Assembly (NCBI GenBank): GCA_964585635.1 | Contig: CAZPEV010000140.1 | Coordinates: forward strand, 1 to 8,801 | Source of the DNA: CAZPEV01 sp964585635 | GTDB lineage: Bacteria; Zixibacteria; MSB-5A5; GN15; JAAZOE01 | Reading direction: 5' to 3' | DNA length: 8,801 bases | Shown here: positions 1 to 5,851 of the stretch, piece by piece | Numbering within the stretch: the first letter of the stretch is position 1 | Layout: each line of letters starts with the position of its first letter | Notes under the pieces: model-generated | Seen by the model: the letters and a program-made list of their open reading frames with translations, nothing else | Databases searched by the model: none | Told to the model about the DNA's origin: nothing | Translations under genes and position numbers: made by a program

Positions 1-2
1 GA

Positions 3-230
3 AAGCTCACCCCCCATGACCTCATTGAGGCCGACGAAATATTTACAACCAGTTCCTTCAAACTGGTCTGGCCGGCCGTTCAGTTGAGAATTAGAGGGCG
101 TGACTATAGGTTCCAGCCGGGGCCATTGTCGCGCGCTCTGTATGATCGCCTTAGAATGAATTTCGTGACGGATGAGAAATGCGATACGTTGGATTATTCG
201 TTTGCGGGGAAAACCATAAGATCCCGATAG
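3..230 (+). CDS. Class IV aminotransferase (PLP fold type IV), C-terminal fragment
   Basis: This frame is open from the left edge and stops at TAG 228-230, giving 75 residues of the 3' end of a gene that begins outside the window. Near its start it reads EADEIFTTSSFKLVWPAV, which matches the conserved late segment of the branched-chain aminotransferase / D-amino-acid aminotransferase / 4-amino-4-deoxychorismate lyase family (usual pattern A-D-E-x-F-x-T-x-S followed by a V-x-P-V-like strand). A further FQPGPLSRALYDRL corresponds to the family's G-x-P-G-P-x-(T/S)-R-x-L segment. Members are PLP-dependent cytosolic enzymes acting on branched-chain or D-amino acids or on aminodeoxychorismate. The catalytic lysine would lie outside the window, so the substrate class cannot be assigned. 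The last 20 or so residues (DEKCDTLDYSFAGKTIRSR) are an unremarkable tail. The gene ends 12 bases before the stop of the convergent DUF4184 gene, with no terminator hairpin visible between them. Confidence 0.8.
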   Translation, partial: KLTPHDLIEADEIFTTSSFKLVWPAVQLRIRGRDYRFQPGPLSRALYDRLRMNFVTDEKCDTLDYSFAGKTIRSR

Positions 231-242
231 ATGGCGGACGCC

Positions 243-1103
243 TTAGGGAATCGGCCTGGATGGCCGCTGTGCCTTATCGTAGGAATCGCCGGCCGCCGCC
301 GCGGCGCCCGACGGACCCCGCGCTTGGCGCCTGCCCGCAATCGAGAAAACTGAAACGGCATAGAAGAATCCGGCCCAACCGGCCAGCCCCAACGTCTTCA
401 GTGCCGGTCTGATATTGCTGCCTGTCTCGATATGCCATCCCCGCCAGTGATTGAAGATGACAAGAATGGCCGCCGCAAAGATCGTGGCCGCGATTCCCAT
501 ACCTGACCAGAACCTGAGCTTCTCCCTCCCGCTTCTGGGCGAAAAGGTCGGGATCGGTCGCGGAATAAGCCGGGAGTATAAAAAGAAAACAATCGTCGCG
601 ACACCGCCGACCACCGAGCTGATATGTTGCGCTGCCTCATAGGCGCACCACTCCACACCAAACATCATGAATCGGGTACTGAGAAAGGGAATCATGCGGA
701 CTGTCAATCCGGCGGCATGGGTACCGGAGTCCCAAAACAGATGGCTGAGGGCGCCAATGAGAACCGAGGAAACCAGCACCATCCAACAGTGCCCTCCGCT
801 GACACGAAATTCGGAAATCGCCAGTCCGGAGAAACGCTGATCGAGAGGAGCCGGGAGATGGATGATGGCCGGATACTTGAACCAGCGGTGAAAAGCGAAG
901 GCAAAGGCGATCCCGGCCGGCAGGCAAAAGAAGACCAGCCCTAGCCAGGAATGGCTCACCCAATGGTAACGGGTCGTCGCCATAAGAAAATATATCAGAT
1001 CCGGCGACATCGCTCCCGCCATTAGGCCGGTCAACGAAAACCACCTGGGCCAGACCTGTTGTAACGGCAGGATGAGAGCAGGATGAGAGGTCGTGAATGG
1101 CAT
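243..1103 (-). CDS. DUF4184 family integral membrane protein
   Basis: A 286-residue hydrophobic protein. It opens with MPFTTSHPALILPL, followed by SLTGLMAGAMSPDLIYFL (residues 23-40) and later SSVLIGALSHLFWDSGTH (112-129). This combination of an N-terminal T-x-S-H-P, an S-P-D in the first membrane segment and a SHLxWDxxTH motif is what I know of the DUF4184 family, whose function is unknown. The conserved His and Asp residues next to membrane segments recall metal-dependent membrane hydrolases such as the YdjM/DUF457 group, but that is inference. Likely membrane segments lie near 24-42, 52-72, 108-124, 160-178, 200-217 and 238-256. The last 30 residues are Ala/Gly/Pro/Arg-rich and probably disordered. 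The start has only a weak ribosome site. A small open frame ends 5 bases upstream, so translation may be coupled. The gene is convergent with the aminotransferase and divergent from the envelope operon. Confidence 0.8.
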   Translation of the reverse strand: MPFTTSHPALILPLQQVWPRWFSLTGLMAGAMSPDLIYFLMATTRYHWVSHSWLGLVFFCLPAGIAFAFAFHRWFKYPAIIHLPAPLDQRFSGLAISEFRVSGGHCWMVLVSSVLIGALSHLFWDSGTHAAGLTVRMIPFLSTRFMMFGVEWCAYEAAQHISSVVGGVATIVFFLYSRLIPRPIPTFSPRSGREKLRFWSGMGIAATIFAAAILVIFNHWRGWHIETGSNIRPALKTLGLAGWAGFFYAVSVFSIAGRRQARGPSGAAAAAGDSYDKAQRPSRPIP

Positions 1104-1108
1104 ATTGC

Positions 1109-1228
1109 TTAAACACCATCGACCGTGGATGGTTCATAAACGCGGGCCATATCGGCATCATCGACTGAAGAATCAGATTCAATATCGCTTAGCAGTCTGA
1201 TTCCCCTGCCTGCCCTAAAATTGTGCAT
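1109..1228 (-). CDS. Possible small ORF (39 aa) upstream of the DUF4184 gene
   Basis: On the minus strand an ATG at 1226-1228 opens 39 codons ending in TAA at 1109-1111, five bases before the DUF4184 start. A perfect AGGAGG (complement of 1230-1235) lies just upstream, but only one base separates it from the ATG, which is tighter than normal. The peptide is Ser/Asp-rich in its second half (SDIESDSSVDDADMARVYE) and matches nothing I recognise. For it: a strong Shine-Dalgarno-like element exists where none is otherwise needed, and the stop sits right at the next gene's start as in coupled operons. Against it: tight spacing, short length and no homology I can name. It could be a leader peptide or chance. 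Confidence 0.3.
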   Translation of the reverse strand: MHNFRAGRGIRLLSDIESDSSVDDADMARVYEPSTVDGV

Positions 1229-1433
1229 GCCTCCTATCAGACAGGCCAATTAGTGTGCGCCATTACTGCCAGAACTGCGGCGACCTTTATAGTAACATCC
1301 TGCTATGACTTGACTTGCCGTTTTCGGTACAGGGCTTGCTTTGAACTACCGACGACGGCCTGTTTTTTATTGATTTGGGCGATATGACGGTATATTATCG
1401 GATGAAGGAATATGGCTACTCCAAGGAGGAATC
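1229..1433. other. Divergent intergenic region between DUF4184 and the envelope operon
   Basis: This stretch separates the minus-strand DUF4184 gene (and its possible small ORF) from the plus-strand envelope operon; with the small ORF excluded the gap is 330 bases. It is visibly more AT-rich than the flanking genes, as expected of a promoter region. It contains a good plus-strand promoter (1370-1398). On the minus strand a TATAAA-like element (complement of 1286-1291) lacks a convincing -35 partner, so no DUF4184 promoter can be assigned. I see no RNA gene, repeat or strong hairpin in it. Confidence 0.6.
1370..1398 (+). promoter_or_regulatory. Sigma70-like promoter of the envelope operon
   Basis: TTGATT at 1370-1375 and TATTAT at 1393-1398 are separated by exactly 17 bases, each one or two changes from the TTGACA/TATAAT consensus. 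Transcription would begin near 1405, leaving a leader of about 30 bases that contains the ribosome site. It is the only well-spaced pair before the first gene of the operon. An alternative -10 reading, TATATT at 1391-1396, would give a 15-base spacer. Confidence 0.55.
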
Positions 1434-2249
1434 GTGTCCACACGATCGCTCGTTTCGGCTTTTCTGACGGCTGTCCTGCTTTGCGGACCGTCGGCCGTAT
1501 CGGCTCAATACACCCGGCCCTCCCAGCCGCGATCGACGCCACCGCCAAAGGCCGTTGACACCTGGCAACCAACGATCTTGATCGACTGTCCCACAGCCGG
1601 CACGCTTAAGCGCGGAAATTTCGACGCCGTCCTCCAGGTCTATCCCGGGGGGGGACTATTGGCCGGGACCGATATCGGCATGTCCAACCGCCTGATGCTG
1701 GGCGTCAGCTACGGCGCCGAAGGAATTGTCGCTGAGGATCGGCCCGTCTGGAACCCGCGCGTCGAATTCAACATCAAAATGTCGCTCGTGGACGAAGGCC
1801 TGGTGTTTCCGGCCATGGCCCTCGGTTTCGTCAGCCAGGGATATGGCGGGTATAATAAGGAGGAGAAACGATACGCCTTCAAGTCGAAAGGGTTCTATGC
1901 CGTCGCCAGCAAGAACTACCCCTTCTATGACCTGCAGGTGGGACTTCATGGCGGCATCAACTACTCCATGGAGCAGGATGACAACGACGCCAACATGGAT
2001 TTCTTCCTCGGAACCGATACCCGCCTTAACAAGGACGTCGGCCTGGTCTTGGAATACGATCTTGCCACCAATGACGATAACGGCGTCAAATCCTCCGGTC
2101 GCGGACGGGGATACTTGAACCTTTCACTGCAATGGATCTATTCCGAAAGCCTGGTCATGGAATTCCTGCTGAAGAATTTGAATAACAACCGTGACGGAGT
2201 CGCTGATATTTGGCGCGGCCTGCGCTTTACCTACGTGCAACACTTCTGA
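1434..2249 (+). CDS. Outer-membrane beta-barrel protein (function unknown)
   Basis: This 271-residue protein starts at GTG 1434, supported by AAGGAGG at 1423-1429, four bases upstream. Residues 1-24 form a typical signal peptide with a hydrophobic core (LVSAFLTAVLLCG) and an AVSA cleavage site before Gln25. A Pro-rich linker (26-45) follows, then LIDCPTAGTLKRGNFD (49-64). The rest alternates short hydrophobic strands and polar Gly/Asn/Asp turns, as in outer-membrane barrels: GTDIGMSNRLMLGVSYG, a KSKGFYAVASKNY strand, LQVGLHGGINYSME, then GTDTRLNKDVGLVLEYDL. The chain ends YVQHF, with the C-terminal Phe favoured by the BAM insertion machinery. The layout resembles the barrel part of YjbH-like proteins, but I do not assign that function. 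It is the first gene of a three-gene operon and lies 23 bases ahead of the lipoprotein gene. An 8-G run (1647-1654) sits in frame in its early part. Confidence 0.75.
   Translation: MSTRSLVSAFLTAVLLCGPSAVSAQYTRPSQPRSTPPPKAVDTWQPTILIDCPTAGTLKRGNFDAVLQVYPGGGLLAGTDIGMSNRLMLGVSYGAEGIVAEDRPVWNPRVEFNIKMSLVDEGLVFPAMALGFVSQGYGGYNKEEKRYAFKSKGFYAVASKNYPFYDLQVGLHGGINYSMEQDDNDANMDFFLGTDTRLNKDVGLVLEYDLATNDDNGVKSSGRGRGYLNLSLQWIYSESLVMEFLLKNLNNNRDGVADIWRGLRFTYVQHF
1647..1654 (+). repeat. Eight-G homopolymer tract in the first barrel gene
   Basis: Eight G bases span codons Gly72-Gly74 of the outer-membrane protein, after YP. Slippage would frameshift the protein about a quarter of the way through. It is also a place where a sequencing or assembly error would be easy, although the present frame reads through correctly. 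Confidence 0.9.
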
Positions 2250-2272
2250 ACCTTGCCTCTGCGGAGGAGAAT

Positions 2273-2941
2273 ATGAGACGAGTCCTATTTTTTATCATTT
2301 CTCTGACCTGCTGCCTGGCGGTCGTGGCCCCCGGCTGTTATACCGTGCTGATGCACCCGGCCGACCGCGCCGGCGACCAGATTGCACAGACGTCCGACTG
2401 CACCAGCTGCCATGTCGAGTATCATCAATATCCGTATGGTTATTACTACTCCCCCTATCCGACCTACTGGTGGAATTACCCCAATTACAGCTCCTATTAC
2501 GCCCATCCCTGGTGGTGGTCCCATTTTGACTATCCGGCCTACGATGACGGGAGCGGCGCCTCCGGCGGATCTGAGGATAGCCGCGGAACCAAGTTTGATC
2601 GTCGCGGAGCTGCCGGCAGTCCCTCTCCCCCTCCTTACGTTAATCCCTATGGCGGTGGCCGCAGCACGCCTCGGCTGCCCGATCAGCTTAATATCCCGAC
2701 TGAGACGCAAGGGGGAGCCACAACCTCCGGCGGCGGGGAAAACACCCGCCCCCAGACCGAGACCGGCGGTGCCACCACCGAGTCACGCTCCAAAGAGAAG
2801 GATAAGCCGGCTCCCCCCGGCAAGGAATCTCGTCAGACGGTGAAGACTGAACGACCGCAGCCTAAGCCGACCCAGAGCACGCCGTCAAAGGACACCTCCA
2901 AAACCACCTCCACCGAGGAAAAACCCGAGAAGGCGCGGTAA
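2273..2941 (+). CDS. Putative lipoprotein with a CxxCH motif, Tyr/Trp-rich segment and disordered tail
   Basis: I place the start at ATG 2273 because GGAGGAGA (2262-2269) lies just upstream; an in-frame TTG at 2210 would overlap the barrel gene and destroy the signal peptide. The 222-residue protein has a basic hydrophobic leader (MRRVLFFIISLTCCLAVV) ending in APGC, a slightly atypical lipobox with the lipidated Cys at 22. Residues 43-47 are CTSCH, a CxxCH motif as used for covalent heme c, preceded by an Asp and followed by HVEYH. Residues 50-90 are extremely aromatic (YPYGYYYSPYPTYWWNYPN and PWWWSHF). From about 92 on the chain is low-complexity Gly, Ser, Thr, Pro and Lys, probably disordered. 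It has no enzyme domain I recognise. With a single CxxCH it could be a monoheme lipoprotein or bind a metal. It sits between two barrel genes, with 23 and 33 base gaps. Confidence 0.7.
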   Translation: MRRVLFFIISLTCCLAVVAPGCYTVLMHPADRAGDQIAQTSDCTSCHVEYHQYPYGYYYSPYPTYWWNYPNYSSYYAHPWWWSHFDYPAYDDGSGASGGSEDSRGTKFDRRGAAGSPSPPPYVNPYGGGRSTPRLPDQLNIPTETQGGATTSGGGENTRPQTETGGATTESRSKEKDKPAPPGKESRQTVKTERPQPKPTQSTPSKDTSKTTSTEEKPEKAR

Positions 2942-2974
2942 CCTGGGCCGATTATATTAACGAGGTATTGACGA

Positions 2975-4231
2975 ATGAAACGATACGCGATCTGTCTGCT
3001 GCTATTGACCCTCTCCCCCCCCCTATGGGGACAGGATTTGGGACGGTTCGAGGAAGTCACGGCCGGCAACTTCTTCGGCCTGGGCGCCCGACAAATGTCG
3101 ATGGGCGGCGCCGGCATCGCCGCTTCACTCGATGGTGCCGCCTTATATTACAATCCGGCCGCCCTGGCTCGCATCCATCGCATCGAATTCCAACTGGGAC
3201 TGACCCATCAGAAATTTTCCAACGAAACCTCGCAGCAACCGGGACGATACGACGGTTTCACCTCAATCGTCAATAGCGCCGGCCTGGATCAAACCAAAAC
3301 CCGCCTGGGGTCGCTCATTCTGACGATACCGGTCCCGACCTATCGCGGTTCGCTGTCGGTCGCCTTTGGCATCAACCGCATCATGTCGTTTGACCGGGCG
3401 GCGCTGTTTAACGTTATCGATCGACGCGACGACGGTCTGGTGGTCGACGACTATGCCAAGGAGTTTGAAACCGGTAGCATATATCTGTATTCGGCCGGGG
3501 CCGGGATCGAGGTTTCCCCCAACGTTTCAGTCGGACTGGCTCTCAACGTCTACTCCGGCAAGGACGATTTCATCTACAACTATTCCTACCTCGATGAAAC
3601 CAACGACTATTCCGAATCCTTGCGGCGGCAGGTAACCGAAGATTATATCGGCGCCAGTCTGAAAGGTGGCCTTCTGGCCCGCCCCAATGACCGGTTGGCC
3701 ATCGGCCTGACGGTCGAGACCCCGCTCGATTGGCAGGTGGAGCAGACCGTACTGGAGGGGGACGTCGGCGAAACAGCCGAGTACGACCTCATGCGACCGT
3801 TTATTTTTGGTGCCGGTGCAGCCTTTAGCCTCGGTCGGCTGACTCTCACCGGCGACGCCGAATATGCCGACTGGTCACAAATGTCGTACAACGACAACCC
3901 CGACATGGAAATCGACAACGATTCCCTGACTCTGCTGTATCGGGACGTCGTCACCCTGCGGGGCGGCGCGGAGTACCAGTTTCCGGAACTCGGCTTGGCG
4001 TTACGAGCCGGACTCTTTTCCCAGCCGTTGCCGTACGACAATCAGTTCATTGAAAAGGATCAAAAGGGATTCAGCCTCGGCGCCGGATGGTTGATCGATC
4101 AGATATTGCTTCTTGAGGTCGCCTACGTTGACGGCAATTTCACCCGCATATATACGCCGGCCAATGGTTTTCCGGCCCTAGCCAAAGACAGCTATAAGCG
4201 GGTTTATGCCACCGTGTCATACCGCTATTGA
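2975..4231 (+). CDS. PorV/FadL-like (OMPP1 superfamily) outer-membrane beta-barrel protein
   Basis: A 418-residue protein starting at ATG 2975, with a GAGG (2962-2965) nine bases upstream. Residues 1-20 are a signal peptide (KRYAICLLLLTLSPPLWG) with cleavage near Gln20. The mature N-terminus carries GLGARQMSMGGAGIA followed by ALYYNPAALARI (residues 35-67), the hallmark of the OMPP1/FadL/TodX and PorV/PorQ group (usual pattern L-G-A-R-x-x-x-M-G-G-A, then Y-x-N-P-A-x-L). The remainder is regular amphipathic strand and turn sequence such as LYSAGAGIEVSPNVSVGLAL and FGAGAAFSLGRLTLTGDAEY, closing with YATVSYRY. Family members are long-chain lipid or hydrophobic-compound channels (FadL) or partners of type IX secretion (PorV); nothing here distinguishes these. 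It is the last gene of the envelope operon and ends five bases before the convergent creatininase gene. A 9-C run (3015-3023) interrupts the signal-peptide codons. Confidence 0.82.
   Translation: MKRYAICLLLLTLSPPLWGQDLGRFEEVTAGNFFGLGARQMSMGGAGIAASLDGAALYYNPAALARIHRIEFQLGLTHQKFSNETSQQPGRYDGFTSIVNSAGLDQTKTRLGSLILTIPVPTYRGSLSVAFGINRIMSFDRAALFNVIDRRDDGLVVDDYAKEFETGSIYLYSAGAGIEVSPNVSVGLALNVYSGKDDFIYNYSYLDETNDYSESLRRQVTEDYIGASLKGGLLARPNDRLAIGLTVETPLDWQVEQTVLEGDVGETAEYDLMRPFIFGAGAAFSLGRLTLTGDAEYADWSQMSYNDNPDMEIDNDSLTLLYRDVVTLRGGAEYQFPELGLALRAGLFSQPLPYDNQFIEKDQKGFSLGAGWLIDQILLLEVAYVDGNFTRIYTPANGFPALAKDSYKRVYATVSYRY
3015..3023 (+). repeat. Nine-C homopolymer tract inside the porin signal-peptide codons
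   Basis: The nine consecutive C bases fall in the codons for Ser14, Pro15, Pro16 and Leu17 of the FadL/PorV-like protein. A change of one base by slippage would shift the frame right after the signal peptide's hydrophobic core. It is long for a mixed-composition coding sequence, and synonymous codons could have broken it up. Confidence 0.9.
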
Positions 4232-4236
4232 CGAAA

Positions 4237-4968
4237 TCAGGCCAATTGCCGCCATTGGTCCAGGACTGACAGGACGAAATCGCCGACCGCCTGCGCCACG
4301 CGCGGCAGGTAACCGTCGGCTTGTTTCTGGTCAAAATTCGGGAGCCCCTCCCCTTTGACATAGAGCAGCACCGATCCCGGCGAGGGAAAGACGTCCGCCC
4401 CGCCTTGCACCAGATAGGTCATCTTCTCGGAATACTCGCTCCGATCAACCAGCGCCGGATCGATCGCCTGCAGGCAGGCGGTTTCATCCAGGGCGGCGTG
4501 ACCGCCGGCTTCCCCAAAATATTCTTTGGTCAGATCCGCCGTCAATTGCCACCAATGAACGACGGCAATAAATGCCTGCCGCTGGTAGTGAACCGCATAG
4601 GCCGCGTCCTTCAGAGCGGCGTTGTTCCCGCCGTGGCCGTTGAGGATGATGATATGCTTGAAGCGCCGGTCCACCAGCGAGGTCAGGATATCCGCGACAA
4701 ATGGTGCAAAATGCTCCGGCCGAATCGTCATCGACCCCGGATATTGGTAGAGCGACCGGGTGATACCGTAATTGAGGGTCGGCGCGATCAGCGCGTTCAC
4801 CCGCTCGGCGGTCATCCGCGCCAGCGTTTCCGGGATAATATTGTCCGTGCCCAGGGCCGCGGCTCCATGCGCCTCGACCGTGCCGATCGGCAGCAGGATA
4901 GTGTTAATCGTCTCCGGAACCAGCCGCTTGACCTTGGTCCAGGTGAGTCGTTGCAATCCCCTTGCCAT
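4237..4968 (-). CDS. Creatininase-family metal-dependent amidohydrolase
   Basis: I use the ATG at 4966-4968 (243 residues): a GGAG lies seven bases upstream, whereas the longer frame would need a TTG at 4986 without a ribosome site. The family hydrolyses cyclic or linear amides with two divalent metals; members include creatininase, MftE of mycofactocin maturation and FAPy deformylase. Metal-site motifs are present: LLPIGTVEAHG with E32 and H34, GTD with D42, IIILNGHGGNNAAL with H112, and GGHAALDET with E162. The usual H-L-P after the first motif is replaced by A-A-A, so the substrate pocket may differ. Length matches the family. No mycofactocin or riboflavin/F420 genes are nearby, so the substrate is unknown. 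It lies 55 bases after the DUF2064-like gene, with a hairpin in the gap, and is convergent with the porin gene. The short gap to the porin (five bases) holds no clear terminator. Confidence 0.85.
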   Translation of the reverse strand: MARGLQRLTWTKVKRLVPETINTILLPIGTVEAHGAAALGTDNIIPETLARMTAERVNALIAPTLNYGITRSLYQYPGSMTIRPEHFAPFVADILTSLVDRRFKHIIILNGHGGNNAALKDAAYAVHYQRQAFIAVVHWWQLTADLTKEYFGEAGGHAALDETACLQAIDPALVDRSEYSEKMTYLVQGGADVFPSPGSVLLYVKGEGLPNFDQKQADGYLPRVAQAVGDFVLSVLDQWRQLA

Positions 4969-4975
4969 CCGATAG

Positions 4976-4979
4976 CTCC
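4976..4979 (-). promoter_or_regulatory. Ribosome binding site deciding the creatininase start
   Basis: On the minus strand GGAG lies seven bases before ATG 4968. It overlaps nothing upstream but sits only eight bases after the GC-rich hairpin at 4988-5007. It is the reason for preferring the ATG over the in-frame TTG six codons earlier. Confidence 0.6.
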
Positions 4980-4983
4980 ATAC

Positions 4984-5007
4984 CAAACGGCCGCCCGTGG
5001 GCGGCCG
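4984..5007 (-). terminator. Terminator-like GC-rich hairpin after the DUF2064-like gene
   Basis: CGGCCGCCC at 4988-4996 is perfectly complementary to GGGCGGCCG at 4999-5007, giving a stem of eight or nine pairs with a very small loop. Read on the minus strand it is followed by only TTT (4987-4985), a short U tract for a classical Rho-independent terminator. It falls 17 bases after the DUF2064-like stop and just before the creatininase ribosome site. It could end or attenuate the upstream transcript, or act as a fold that affects creatininase translation. Confidence 0.45.
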
Positions 5008-5023
5008 GTGCCAATGCGTTTGC

Positions 5024-5776
5024 CTATTGAAATCGACTGAGGATTCGTTCCAGCACCTTTTCGGTTTCGCGGGCGATATCTTCGTCCCCCGTCAGCCGAA
5101 ACTGGTTGATATCCCGCGCCAGATATTCAACGTCCTCCGGATGCTCGACGGCATACCAGATTTCCGTCTCCTCCCATGACAATCCCAACTTGTCAATATG
5201 TGAGGATACCTCGCAATAGATATTGGGACGCGTCCAGTCGAACTCATCCAGAGGAACATGGTATCCCCCGGAAAATCCGATCATATAATACCGTCCCTCG
5301 ACCGTCGGGCCGAAGACGACGTCTTTCTTCTCCAGTATCTTGAAGGCGTTGGTGACCATCTCCGGCGTCAGCGTCGGCGTTCGGCTGCCGACGAACACCA
5401 CCTTGGTGTATCCCTGGTCAAAACACCGCCGCAAAGACTCATCCATCTTCGCCCCCCATCGCCCCGAGCTTAGCGGTTTGACATCGAAACGATCGCTTTC
5501 CAGCGCCTGGCGCTTCTTTCCCCGCAGATGGTCTCGGAGATAGGCCAGGATCGTCTCGATCGCCTTTTCCGTAGGCGGCAGCGGTGAATAGTACAGCTTG
5601 ATGTCGACCCTCGCCAACGACAGGGCGTTGATAATGCTGTCGGCCACAAACGCCTGATGGAGAAAATTGACGTCTTCTTCGGAAAGCTGATTGCCGAGAT
5701 TCATGGATGAGCCGTCTTCAGAGATTTCCTGGATGCAGATGACCAGTGCCGCCTTGCCCTTGTTTTTCCCTGCCAT
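5024..5776 (-). CDS. Divergent DUF2064 / TIGR04282-like glycosyltransferase-fold protein
   Basis: This 250-residue protein starts at ATG 5774-5776, with GAGG ten bases upstream. Its middle matches the DUF2064 (TIGR04282) family, a GT-A-like nucleotide-sugar transferase fold: VVFVGSRTPTLTPEMVTNAF (126-145) and DVVFGPTVEGRYYMIGFSGG (152-171), with EIWYAVEHPEDVEYLARDI (205-223) near the end. In the usual family these are G-S-D-x-P-x-L, G-P-x-x-D-G-G-Y-Y-L-I-G and W-x-D-V-D-T-P-E-D-L. Here the Asp of G-S-D is Arg132, D-G-G has become E-G-R (160-162), and D-V-D is A-V-E. The N-terminal K-x-P-x-x-G-x-x-K-T-R-L signature is also absent, replaced by IQEISEDGSSMNLGNQLSEE. It is therefore probably a diverged paralogue with altered or no transferase activity; I am sure of the fold family but not of the function. 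A strong promoter lies directly upstream. Confidence 0.7.
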   Translation of the reverse strand: MAGKNKGKAALVICIQEISEDGSSMNLGNQLSEEDVNFLHQAFVADSIINALSLARVDIKLYYSPLPPTEKAIETILAYLRDHLRGKKRQALESDRFDVKPLSSGRWGAKMDESLRRCFDQGYTKVVFVGSRTPTLTPEMVTNAFKILEKKDVVFGPTVEGRYYMIGFSGGYHVPLDEFDWTRPNIYCEVSSHIDKLGLSWEETEIWYAVEHPEDVEYLARDINQFRLTGDEDIARETEKVLERILSRFQ

Positions 5777-5808
5777 GACGTCGCGTCCTCTATCTCTTAA
5801 TCGGCGCC

Positions 5809-5837
5809 AATATATGTCCCGCGCAAAAACCTGTCAA
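5809..5837 (-). promoter_or_regulatory. Near-consensus sigma70-type promoter for the DUF2064-like gene
   Basis: On the minus strand, TTGACA (complement of 5832-5837) is followed after exactly 17 bases by TATATT (complement of 5809-5814), one or two mismatches in all. Transcription would start near 5802, giving a 26-base leader that contains the GAGG ribosome site. It sits in the 75-base gap after ccdA, so the DUF2064-like and creatininase genes need not depend on the upstream operon. Confidence 0.7.
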
Positions 5838-5851
5838 TACCATCAGCCCGA

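Noticed and set aside
637..1182. Minus-strand frame of 181 codons overlapping the DUF4184 gene
   Set aside because: It overlaps, in another frame, a protein with DUF4184 motifs and clear membrane segments, and its own product shows no motif.
1310..1331. TTGACT as a -35 box in the divergent region
   Set aside because: No acceptable -10 lies 16-18 bases downstream; the pair at 1370-1398 is far better.
2210..2272. Upstream TTG start for the lipoprotein
   Set aside because: It would overlap the preceding barrel gene, lacks a ribosome site and would bury the signal peptide; ATG 2273 has GGAGGAGA just upstream.
4241..4261. CCAAT/ATTGG inverted repeat as a terminator between porin and creatininase
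   Set aside because: Only five clean pairs, no U tract, and it lies inside creatininase codons.
4321..5040. Long plus-strand open frame (239 codons) opposite the creatininase gene
   Set aside because: It is antisense to a protein with conserved metal-site motifs, has no ribosome site and an Arg/Pro/Gly-rich composition typical of a reversed GC-rich gene.
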